A DNA stretch of 13,747 bases from Candidatus Segatella intestinihominis (GTDB taxonomy: Bacteria > Bacteroidota > Bacteroidia > Bacteroidales > Bacteroidaceae). Of this stretch, positions 7,016 through 13,293 are shown in pieces. The stretch covers positions 1-13,747 of the forward strand of contig URLG01000070.1 of the NCBI GenBank assembly GCA_900548535.1, written 5' to 3'. The notes under the pieces are model-generated. The model saw nothing but the letters and a program-made list of their open reading frames with translations. It was not told the DNA's origin and did no database searches. Numbering within the stretch: position 1 is the first letter of the stretch; every line of letters begins with the position of its first letter. Position numbers and translations under genes: made by a program.

Positions 7016-8253
7016 GGCGCATATCGCTCGAAGAGCTGACGGAGGCTTACTATACCTGCCGTAAGAACAAGCGGAACACCGCCAGTGCCATCAAGTTTGA
7101 GATGCACTTGGCAAGCAATCTCGTAAGCCTCTGGCACGACATCAATGATGGCACTTACCATCCAGGCAAGAGCATCGCCTTTGTGGTAACCAAGCCCGTA
7201 TGCCGAGAGGTGTTTGCCGCCCAGTTCAGAGATCGCATCGTGCACCATCTCATCATCAACAAGCTAGAGACTCTGATGGAGCAATACTTCATCGACGACA
7301 GTTACAGTTGTCGCCGTGGCAAGGGTGCCTTCTATGGTCAGAAGCGGGTGCAGGAGATGATCAGGGAGTGCAGCCACGGCTATACGCAAGACTGCTGGGT
7401 GATGAAGCTAGACATCAAGTCGTTCTTCATGAGCATCGACAAGAAGCTGCTCTACCAGTGCATGGAGCGATTTGTGGAGACCTATTACCATGCAGCCGAC
7501 AAGGGGCAGCTCTTGTGGCTTATCAGGGTAACCATCTTCCACCGTCCCGAGCTAGACTGCGAGCGGCATTCGCCCGACTGGTTTTGGGACTTGCTACCCA
7601 AGGAGAAGAGTCTCTTTGGTACGGATGGCAGCCATGGTTTGCCCATCGGCAACCATACCAGCCAGATGTTTGCCATGTTATTCCTTACAGAGCTAGACCG
7701 CTTGGTGGAGAAGAGATGGAAGGGTGAGTTTTATGGGCGGTATGTGGATGATATGGCACTAGTGGCATGTTCGCCCACGGCACTGAAGCACCTGCGCAAG
7801 AAGATAGGCAGCTGGCTACAGGCGCATAAGCTTCGTCTATCGCCCAAGAAGGTGTATCTGCAATATCATGACAAGGGCATCCTCTTTGTGGGTGGCTGCA
7901 TCAAGCCGGGCAGGATATATGTGCAGAACAGGGTGTTGTGCAATTTCTACAATCGCCTGATGTACTTCAATGAGAAGGCGCGGCATGTATTTGTGTTCCC
8001 AGGACAGAAGAAGCAAGAGTTTGAGATGTCAATGAATTCCTACTTCGGCTTGCTGGGTGCATTTGATGAGTATCGTCAAGCCCACGTGATGGCAGGTATG
8101 ATGGGCAGGGAATGGTATCGCTATTTCGAGCAGATTTATTATGGTGGCAAGGTGAAATGCCACTTACGATTCAACTATCAAGATTATCATATACAGAGAA
8201 AACGTATCAATCATGGAATCCAGTATCGCAAACAATATGCTCTCACAGCGTGA
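6982..8253 (+). CDS. DGR reverse transcriptase
   Basis: The 423-residue protein has all the core RT blocks. These are QFRDRIVHHLIINKLE (block 1), DDSYSCRRGKGAFYGQ (block 2, the SYSCRxGKG form seen in DGRs), MKLDIKSFFMSID with Asp144 (block 3), LPIGNHTSQMFAM at about 221-232 (block 4), YVDD at 254-257 with catalytic Asp256 and Asp257 (block 5), LSPKKVYLQ (block 6) and ILFVGGCIKPGRIYV (block 7). The IGNxTSQ block replaces the QGxxxSP of retroviral and group II RTs, a DGR hallmark linked to error-prone copying of template A. No maturase or endonuclease domain follows. All three catalytic aspartates are present, so the enzyme looks active. The gene overlaps avd upstream and the MSL-like gene downstream. 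Confidence 0.96.
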   Translation: MEQISTEEPAIGRISLEELTEAYYTCRKNKRNTASAIKFEMHLASNLVSLWHDINDGTYHPGKSIAFVVTKPVCREVFAAQFRDRIVHHLIINKLETLMEQYFIDDSYSCRRGKGAFYGQKRVQEMIRECSHGYTQDCWVMKLDIKSFFMSIDKKLLYQCMERFVETYYHAADKGQLLWLIRVTIFHRPELDCERHSPDWFWDLLPKEKSLFGTDGSHGLPIGNHTSQMFAMLFLTELDRLVEKRWKGEFYGRYVDDMALVACSPTALKHLRKKIGSWLQAHKLRLSPKKVYLQYHDKGILFVGGCIKPGRIYVQNRVLCNFYNRLMYFNEKARHVFVFPGQKKQEFEMSMNSYFGLLGAFDEYRQAHVMAGMMGREWYRYFEQIYYGGKVKCHLRFNYQDYHIQRKRINHGIQYRKQYALTA

Positions 8254-8686
8254 GCAGGTGCTGCAAAGACAGCAGTCTTCGGGCAAGTACTTCCTGGTAT
8301 TGCAAGGCAATTTTTATCGTGCTTATAATGAGGCTGCCTTTGCGCTACACAGAGTTACGGGGTATAAGGTGTTTCAGAAACAGGGGGCTGGGGGGGAAAC
8401 GTATTACCAGCTGGGCTTCAACATGAAGCAGATAGATGATGTGATAGCCAAAATAGAGCAGCAGGGCGGCACGGTGACTCGATTCGACCGTGAGGGCAAG
8501 CAGTTTGCCTTCGTTGGCGTGGATGGCAGCATGGATGAGAACTTGGTAACTCAACCTGTTGAGAATAAAAAGAAACGTGGATTATTGGAGGAGGTGGATC
8601 ATGCTTCTTTTGTAAAGGAATTGGTGAAGGAAATTGTGGTTCAGATGAAGAACGGATACAAGCTCCAAGTGGGGCTGGTGAAATAA
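8213..8686 (+). CDS. MSL: MutS domain-I-like DGR accessory protein
   Basis: The protein has 157 residues. Residues about 22-105 resemble the mismatch-sensing N-terminal domain of MutS: LVLQGNFYRAYNEAAFALHRVTGYKV corresponds in layout to the GDFYExFxxDA helix and strand of MutS. It then has YYQLGF, a helix IDDVIAKIEQQGGTV and FAFVGVDG. The conserved Phe of the FxE wedge is kept, but the Glu position is Arg. MutS-like (MSL) proteins are one of the known DGR-associated accessory families; their role is not settled. The C-terminal 45 residues are charged and helical (LLEEVDHASFVKELVKEIVV). The start overlaps the RT end by 41 bases; ATG 8240 is an alternative. The fold call is by pattern, not alignment. 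Confidence 0.72.
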   Translation: MESSIANNMLSQREQVLQRQQSSGKYFLVLQGNFYRAYNEAAFALHRVTGYKVFQKQGAGGETYYQLGFNMKQIDDVIAKIEQQGGTVTRFDREGKQFAFVGVDGSMDENLVTQPVENKKKRGLLEEVDHASFVKELVKEIVVQMKNGYKLQVGLVK

Positions 8687-8803
8687 TTAATAATTTAAAA
8701 TTTTAAAAACAATGATTGTACAAATCAGAAGAATTGTAGCGGGAATCAAGGATTCCCTTTCTCGCAGACAGAGGAAGTTTCTGTAGACGAGCGTATTAAC
8801 CAG

Positions 8804-9088
8804 TTGGTGAAAGAGGTGTTCTGGGCTGCCAAGGATGTGGCTAAGGGCAACAGAGCCTTGGGCAAGGCACCTGATTACCAGAAAGACTGGGTGTATGAGC
8901 GTAAAGATCTCATCGCCCGCTTCCACTTCAGACCGGCTTACCTGAATAAGCTGCAGGAGATGAAGCGCAATGTGCAAATGGATGATTTCATCCATATCAT
9001 GCAGTGGCTGGCGTCGCTGGTTAAGGAGGAATATCGGGATGAAGTGAGGCTCCTGGTCTTGAGCCTATTTGAGGATAAAATGGAATAG
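8804..9088 (+). CDS. Small helical protein at the end of the DGR operon; start uncertain, possibly frameshifted
   Basis: I do not recognise this gene. From TTG 8804 the frame gives 94 residues, all predicted helical and rich in charge and aromatics (VFWAAKDVAKGNRALG, KDWVYERKDLIARFHF, YLNKLQEMKRNVQMDD, FIHIMQWLASLVKEEYRDE). The same frame stays open and protein-like upstream (EEVSVDERINQ) but has no ATG. An ATG at 8712, 25 bases after the MSL-like gene, starts a good-looking N-terminus MIVQIRRIVAGIKDSLS in another frame that stops at 8784-8786. A single-base deletion between about 8760 and 8786 would explain both, so the intact gene may have been 8712-9088, about 125 residues. It ends just before the operon terminator and is therefore probably part of the DGR operon. 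Function unknown. Confidence 0.55.
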   Translation: MVKEVFWAAKDVAKGNRALGKAPDYQKDWVYERKDLIARFHFRPAYLNKLQEMKRNVQMDDFIHIMQWLASLVKEEYRDEVRLLVLSLFEDKME

Positions 9089-9099
9089 AGAATAAGGAT

Positions 9100-9142
9100 G
9101 CCCCATGAATTTACCAGAGATCAGTCTGGAAATTCATGGGGC
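9100..9142 (+). terminator. Strong hairpin terminator closing the DGR operon, probably bidirectional
   Basis: The arm gccccatgaattt (9100-9112) pairs perfectly with aaattcatggggc (9130-9142). After a one-base bulge the stem continues for 5 base pairs (ccaga 9114-9118 with tctgg 9125-9129) around a 6-base loop. A T/A-rich stretch gttattatat follows on the + strand. It lies 11 bases after the last DGR-side ORF and 31 bases before the 3' end of the convergent Rpn remnant, so it could stop transcription from both sides. Confidence 0.75.
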
Positions 9143-9173
9143 GTTATTATATCTTGCCTCTGATTCTTCGATC

Positions 9174-9546
9174 CTATGATGGAATTTGCTTTATCTCATC
9201 ATCATTTAGCCCAGTAAACTGTTTTACTTGCTCCAGACTCATGCCACTAGCTAGCAGAGCACGAGCTGTATTTAGCAGCCGCTCATGCTCCTTCTTCTGA
9301 CCTATAGCAATGCCTTCCGCTTTTCCATCAGCTCTAGCTTTTTCTGCTGCCACTCTTTCTGCATAGGCCATGGCAGCCATATTGTCACGAGCTATCCAGA
9401 GGCTATTCTCGTATGCCTCCCATTCCTTTTTGGTGAGATGGTGGCTGTCGGCGTACTCTTCCAACTGCTTAAAGATATTCTTTTGTGCCGTCCAAGGCAT
9501 TCTTGTCAATGCTTCCATATATGAAAGGGTTGATGTACTTTGCCAT
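9174..9546 (-). pseudogene. Rpn/PDDEXK-type transposase-nuclease remnant (internal deletion)
   Basis: The main frame (9518 to 9174) gives 114 residues: EALTRMPWTAQKNIFKQLEE, HLTKKEWEAYENSLWIARDN, then a basic coiled stretch (AEKARADGKAEGIAIGQKKE) and LLASGMSLEQVKQFTGLNDDEI. This is the usual C-terminal third of Bacteroidales Rpn (PD-(D/E)XK family) proteins, which are about 250-310 residues and act as mobile DNA nucleases. Just upstream on the same strand, ATG 9546 starts MAKYINPF, the standard first residues of the family, in another frame. The nuclease core that should separate them is missing. The joint lies near 9520-9528. This is a gene collapsed by deletion; the 114-residue ORF might still be translated but lacks the catalytic domain. 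Confidence 0.75.
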
Positions 9547-9867
9547 CGTTCTTATTTTAAAGATTCTACAATTCTGCTGCGAAGTTACGACTTTTATCTG
9601 AAAAAAGCAAGTTTTTAAGTGTTTTTTTCAAAAAATTCCGCTAATTTATACAGAATAGCTTAAAATGAGCCAATTATGAGTTTCTCACCTCAATAAAGGT
9701 AATGATTTGGCAATAGTTCTAAATTCTGCATTGTGTATAAGTATGCTTGTCAAACAACTCTTTATTTCACGATGCAAAGATACAATTTAATTTTTATTTT
9801 CCCCGACTGATATGCTAAATAATAATAAAAGTGCAACAAAAATAACCTGATTTCAAAAATATTCCAT
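9547..9867. other. AT-rich intergenic spacer
   Basis: I see no credible gene in this stretch. It separates the Rpn remnant from the restriction-modification-like island and is visibly AT-rich. It holds a minus-strand TATCTTTG core (9775-9782) that points toward the Rpn remnant, and a GCGAAGTTACGAC sequence (about 9578-9590) close to that remnant's start. These may be left-going promoter elements. Confidence 0.4.
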
Positions 9868-9875
9868 TATCTTTG
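9868..9875 (+). promoter_or_regulatory. Bacteroidetes-type promoter core (TAnnTTTG)
   Basis: TATCTTTG at 9868-9875 fits the Bacteroidetes sigma-ABfr -7 consensus TAnnTTTG and lies 27 bases before the XRE gene start. No clear -33 TTTG is visible at the usual 19-21 base spacing, so strength is uncertain. It is the only good + strand candidate for the downstream methylase cluster, which may be one transcript. Confidence 0.5.
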
Positions 9876-9902
9876 CGCTGAACGCAATAATAAAGATAAA
9901 CG

Positions 9903-10082
9903 ATGAAAGATATAAATCGCATAAAAGTCGTGTTGGTAGAGAAGAAGCGGACAAGCAAATGGTTGTCCGAGCAATTAAGGAAAGATCCTGCAACAATCTC
10001 AAAATGGTGTACCAATACCTCACAACCAGATTTAGTAACATTGACCAAGGTAGCTGCTCTATTGGACGTTGATGTTCGTTAG
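9903..10082 (+). CDS. XRE-family HTH regulator, apparently cut short by a nonsense codon
   Basis: The 59-residue protein begins MKDINRIKVVLVEKKRTSKW and continues LSEQLRKDPATISKWCTN and LVTLTKVAALLDVDVR. This is a complete Cro/C1-type five-helix HTH of the small XRE proteins that precede Dam-type methylases in Bacteroidales and act as controller proteins of restriction-modification operons. The frame stops at TAG 10080-10082. Beyond it the same frame reads LINKTKGNNADD to a TGA at 10119-10121. Family members commonly end DVDVRELxNxTK, so GAG to TAG at that codon would explain the stop. The HTH itself is intact and may still work. It lies 65 bases before the methylase fragment. Confidence 0.75.
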   Translation: MKDINRIKVVLVEKKRTSKWLSEQLRKDPATISKWCTNTSQPDLVTLTKVAALLDVDVR

Positions 10083-10147
10083 CTTATCAATAAAACAAAA
10101 GGTAATAACGCTGATGATTGAAAATCATTAGCATAAAATGACTAATA

Positions 10148-10645
10148 ATGAATTCTAAAGCAAAACCATTCATCAAATGGGTTGGTGGTAAAGGACAACT
10201 CATTGAACAACTGGAGCAAAAGCTTCCGGCTGACTTTGATAATTGGGAAAATGCGACATACATAGAACCATTCGTTGGCGGTGGTGCTATGTTGTTTTAC
10301 ATGCTGCAACAGCATCCTAATATCAAACGTGCAGTAATCAACGACATCAATTCGGACTTGATTACTTGTTACCGAACTGTACGTGACAATGTAGAGCGAC
10401 TGATTCCTTCGTTGCGTGACATACAAGCTGAATATTACGCTTTACCAGACATGGAAGCCAAACGTGAGATGTTTATGACTGTACGCCAACGTTACAATGA
10501 AAAGAATCTTGATCCGATAGAGAATACAACAAAATTCTTCTTTTTGAATCGTACTTGCTTCAATGGCTTGTATTGTGTAAATAAGAAAGGTTTGTTTAAT
10601 GTTCCTTGCGGAAAGTATATGCAACCACAAATTTGTGTTAACTAA
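10148..10645 (+). pseudogene. Dam/DpnM-type adenine methylase, N-terminal half only
   Basis: The frame gives 165 residues. FIKWVGGKGQLIEQL (motif X) and YIEPFVGGGAMLFYML (motif I, AdoMet binding) identify the MethyltransfD12 family. INDINSDLITCYRTVR and FFFLNRTCFNGLYCVNKKGLFNVPCGKY are the expected following segments. Family members run to about 270-290 residues and carry the catalytic DPPY motif in the second half. Here the frame ends QICVN-stop before reaching it, and no DPPY piece of this gene is found downstream. It should bind AdoMet poorly if it folds at all, and cannot methylate. The KilA-N gene begins 12 bases later, so the tail was probably lost when that gene came in or when the region recombined. 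Confidence 0.8.
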
Positions 10646-10657
10646 AGACTAAGGATT

Positions 10658-11458
10658 ATGGCTAAGATAAAAGTTGAAAATACAGAAATATCTGTTGTTA
10701 GTGTGCAAAACGAGGATTATATCTCTTTGACAGATATGGCACATAGCCAAATGCAGGAACACATAATTTTCAGATGGATGAGCCTCAAAAGTACAATAGA
10801 ATATCTCGGTGAATGGGAAATGCTATATAATCCGAATTTTAATTGTACCGAATTCGATACAATTAAAAATGCAGCAGGAAGCAACAACTTCGTACTTTCT
10901 GTGAAAGCTTGGATTCAAAGAACAGGCGCAATTGGCATTATGGCAAAAGCTGGCCGATATGGTGGAACTTATGCTCATCGAGACATTGCGTACCACTTTG
11001 GAATGTGGATTAGTCCTCGTTTCCAACTTTTGTTGGTAAAAGAGTATCAACGTCTTAAAGCTGATGAGCAGAAACAATTGTCATGGTCTGCTAAACGTGA
11101 ACTGTCAAAGATAAACTATCGTATTCACACAGATGCAATCAAGGAAAATCTTATTCCAAACGAGGTGACACGTGAACAAGCAGCTATGAAGTATGCCGAT
11201 GAAGCCGATGTTCTCAACATAGCTATGTTTGGTATGACGGCAAGGCAATGGCGTGAACAGAATCCCGATAAGAAAGGTAACATTCGTGATTATGCCAATA
11301 TAAATGAGCTAATCTGCTTATCGAACATGGAGAATCTAAATGCTGTGTTTATTAACGATGGTATGGCACAATCTGAACGGCTCATCAAACTGAATCAGAT
11401 TGCTATCCAACAAATGAAAATCCTCGAAGATACTGGAGGCAGAAATTTATTGAAGTAA
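10658..11458 (+). CDS. KilA-N domain DNA-binding protein
   Basis: The protein has 266 residues. The N-terminal 130 or so match the KilA-N domain: YISLTDMAHSQ, IFRWMSLKSTIEYLGEWEML, FVLSVKAWIQRTGAIGIMAK, GRYGGTYAHRDIAYHFGMWI and LLLVKEYQRLKADE. The C-terminal part carries LSKINYRIHTDAIKENL, a stretch ADVLNIAMFGMTARQWREQN and an extended helical tail. KilA-N proteins are mostly known from phages and mobile elements; chromosomal Bacteroidales copies of this kind are common and uncharacterised. Here it occupies the place where the second half of the Dam-type methylase would be. It may be a regulator of the island or cargo. It looks complete. Confidence 0.82.
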   Translation: MAKIKVENTEISVVSVQNEDYISLTDMAHSQMQEHIIFRWMSLKSTIEYLGEWEMLYNPNFNCTEFDTIKNAAGSNNFVLSVKAWIQRTGAIGIMAKAGRYGGTYAHRDIAYHFGMWISPRFQLLLVKEYQRLKADEQKQLSWSAKRELSKINYRIHTDAIKENLIPNEVTREQAAMKYADEADVLNIAMFGMTARQWREQNPDKKGNIRDYANINELICLSNMENLNAVFINDGMAQSERLIKLNQIAIQQMKILEDTGGRNLLK

Positions 11459-11466
11459 AGACGATT

Positions 11467-11577
11467 ATGAGACAGCAGAAATATACACAGGCACAACAAG
11501 TGATAGATACTCTTCGCACAACAGGAGGGTATGTTCATCGTCAAAAATCAGAATCTAAAAACATATTATCAATCTGA
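11467..11577 (+). pseudogene. N-terminal stub of a lost gene (possible HARE-HTH-type protein)
   Basis: ATG 11467 opens a 36-residue frame, MRQQKYTQAQQVIDTLRTTGGYV, which then loses protein-like character and stops at 11575-11577 inside the DpnA-like gene. The pattern TQAQxVIDTLRxxGGY resembles the first helix and turn of HARE-HTH and similar winged-helix proteins that sit with restriction enzymes. The start is well placed, 8 bases after the KilA-N stop. The break at about 11530-11540 coincides with the start of the DpnA-like gene, so a deletion may have removed the rest of this gene and whatever followed. The family call is tentative. Confidence 0.4.
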
Positions 11578-12421
11578 AAAAAGGGACTTTGTCCTTGCCC
11601 ATGGCGACTGTTTCAAACTTCTCAAAGAGTTTGATTTCAAGTTCGACATGATATTTGCCGACCCTCCTTACTTTCTCTCCAACGGTGGAATATCGTTGCA
11701 GAGCGGTAAGGTCGTGTGCGTTGATAAAGGAGATTGGGACAAAGGTAAGTCGCAAGATGGCATGATGGCGTTCAACATGGAATGGCTACGCCTGTGCCGT
11801 GACAAGTTGAAAGACAATGGTACGATTTGGATAAGTGGAACTTATCACAATATCTTTTCCGTAGCAAATTGTCTTACGGAACTTGGATATAAGATTCTGA
11901 ATGTAATAACGTGGCAGAAGACCAATCCTCCTGCTAATATCTCCTGTCGTTTCTTTACCTATTCTACAGAGTTTGTAATCTGGGCAAGAAAAATGCAGAA
12001 AGTTCCACACAAATTCAACTATGATTTGATGAAAAAACTGAATGATGGTAAGCAAATGACTGATGTTTGGCGAATGCCGGCAATCGGTCGATGGGAAAAG
12101 ACTTGTGGCAAACATCCAACACAAAAGCCATTGCGTTTACTCGTCCGAATGATTCTTGCATCTACCAATCAAGGCGATTGGATTCTTGACCCATTTAGCG
12201 GAAGCTCTACAACTGGCATTGCCGCTAATCTATGTGGACGACGATTTGCAGGACTTGAACAAGAAGAAGAGTTTTGTAAGTTGAGCAAAGCAAGGCGTGA
12301 AGAAATGGAGAATCTTGAAAACTATAATAATCTGATAAGTCATATTGAAGATTTGCATAAATTACAAGATTGCTCTATGGTAAATGAAGATATTAGTGGT
12401 AACATTCAAATTCCATTTTGA
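11531..12421 (+). CDS. DpnA-like adenine-specific DNA methyltransferase
   Basis: The 296-residue protein is a beta-class N6-adenine methyltransferase: the catalytic motif IV MIFADPPYFLSNGG (about residues 40-53) comes first and the AdoMet motif DPFSGSSTTGIAA lies near the C-terminus. GDWDK, WISGTYHNIFSV, WQKTNPPANISCRFFTYSTE and KHPTQKPLRLL are as in M2.DpnII (DpnA) and its relatives. DpnA methylates GATC and can act on single-stranded DNA, protecting incoming DNA in DpnII systems. GATC specificity here is inferred from similarity. The gene looks complete and both key motifs are intact. It is the only apparently active methylase in the island, and no endonuclease gene is visible beside it. 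The start lies within the stub ORF at 11467-11577. Confidence 0.85.
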   Translation: MFIVKNQNLKTYYQSEKRDFVLAHGDCFKLLKEFDFKFDMIFADPPYFLSNGGISLQSGKVVCVDKGDWDKGKSQDGMMAFNMEWLRLCRDKLKDNGTIWISGTYHNIFSVANCLTELGYKILNVITWQKTNPPANISCRFFTYSTEFVIWARKMQKVPHKFNYDLMKKLNDGKQMTDVWRMPAIGRWEKTCGKHPTQKPLRLLVRMILASTNQGDWILDPFSGSSTTGIAANLCGRRFAGLEQEEEFCKLSKARREEMENLENYNNLISHIEDLHKLQDCSMVNEDISGNIQIPF

Positions 12422-12516
12422 TAATCCGTTTCACTAAGCATATTCATTCCAGACCAAATCAATCGGGAGTTTTTGAAATCAACAATAACGGAGTATTAAC
12501 TTAAAAAAATAACATT

Positions 12517-13293
12517 ATGCCAACAGTAGCAGGACAAACAACAACTTGGAATGTTTTCCATTATACAGACTTGAATGCCCTAATTAATATCATCCATAAG
12601 GATTGCATAATTCTTAGAGCAACAAATGTATTGTATCAAAATGATCCTCACGAAATAGTTGAGGGTGTCAATATAGTGAACAAAATAGAAAAAGACCAAA
12701 ATATTGTGGCTGGTGCTTTTCGTAGTTATTATATCACCTCATTTTCTGCAAATGAGGACAATTTGAGCATGTGGGGTATGTATGCTGCAAATGGAAACGG
12801 TTGTGCCATAGCATTTGACTATGATATGTTAACAAAAAGTTATGAGATTATGGCACGATGCATCTATGGAGAAAAAGCCATTGAAACAGAATTGGGCAGC
12901 TTTTTAAAATTGGTCAAAACTGGTTGTTTTGTTGCTCTCGGTGGTCCTCAGCCATCAAAAGAAGATAACAACCATAATAGAAACGCTCTTTACAACAATA
13001 TAATTCTTTCAACATGTTTAGGTGCAAAGAATGATGCATACAAGCATGAACAAGAAACAAGAGGTGTTGTACACTGTGATGATGCTTCAAAAATAAAGTA
13101 TCGTGTTCGCAATGGGTATATTACTCCTTATGTTGAAATACGAGTACCTAAGGAGGCTCTTAAAAAGATTGTTGTAGGTCCAACTAACAATAAAATGCTT
13201 ACAGTGCAGTCCATATACCACTTTCTACAAATCAATGGTTATGACATAAACAAAATAGATGTTGTGAGTTCTAAGATTCCGTATCGTGGGTAA
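12517..13293 (+). CDS. DUF2971-like protein of unknown function
   Basis: The 258-residue protein has the DUF2971 pattern. FHYTDLNALINIIHKDCIILR near the N-terminus is followed by LYQNDPHEIVEG, then ITSFSANEDNLSMWGMYAANGNGCAIAFDY, and a C-terminal KIKYRVRNGYITPYVEI plus VVGPTNNKMLTVQSIYHFL. No transmembrane segment or signal peptide is seen, so it should be cytoplasmic. DUF2971 genes are often found near defence and mobile genes; their activity is not established. The opening FHYTxLxxL layout recalls ADP-ribosyltransferase-like folds such as DarT, but that is only a resemblance. It lies 95 bases after the DpnA-like gene and uses the same AT-rich codon style, so it probably travelled with the island. 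Confidence 0.75.
   Translation: MPTVAGQTTTWNVFHYTDLNALINIIHKDCIILRATNVLYQNDPHEIVEGVNIVNKIEKDQNIVAGAFRSYYITSFSANEDNLSMWGMYAANGNGCAIAFDYDMLTKSYEIMARCIYGEKAIETELGSFLKLVKTGCFVALGGPQPSKEDNNHNRNALYNNIILSTCLGAKNDAYKHEQETRGVVHCDDASKIKYRVRNGYITPYVEIRVPKEALKKIVVGPTNNKMLTVQSIYHFLQINGYDINKIDVVSSKIPYRG

Noticed and set aside
7200..7727. A 175-residue + strand ORF inside the reverse transcriptase
   Set aside because: It is a shifted frame of the RT gene, whose own frame carries all seven conserved RT blocks.
12449..12500. A short frame (PDQINREFLKSTITEY then stop) before the DUF2971-like gene, considered as an endonuclease remnant
   Set aside because: It is too short and has no start; no specific match to a restriction enzyme can be argued.
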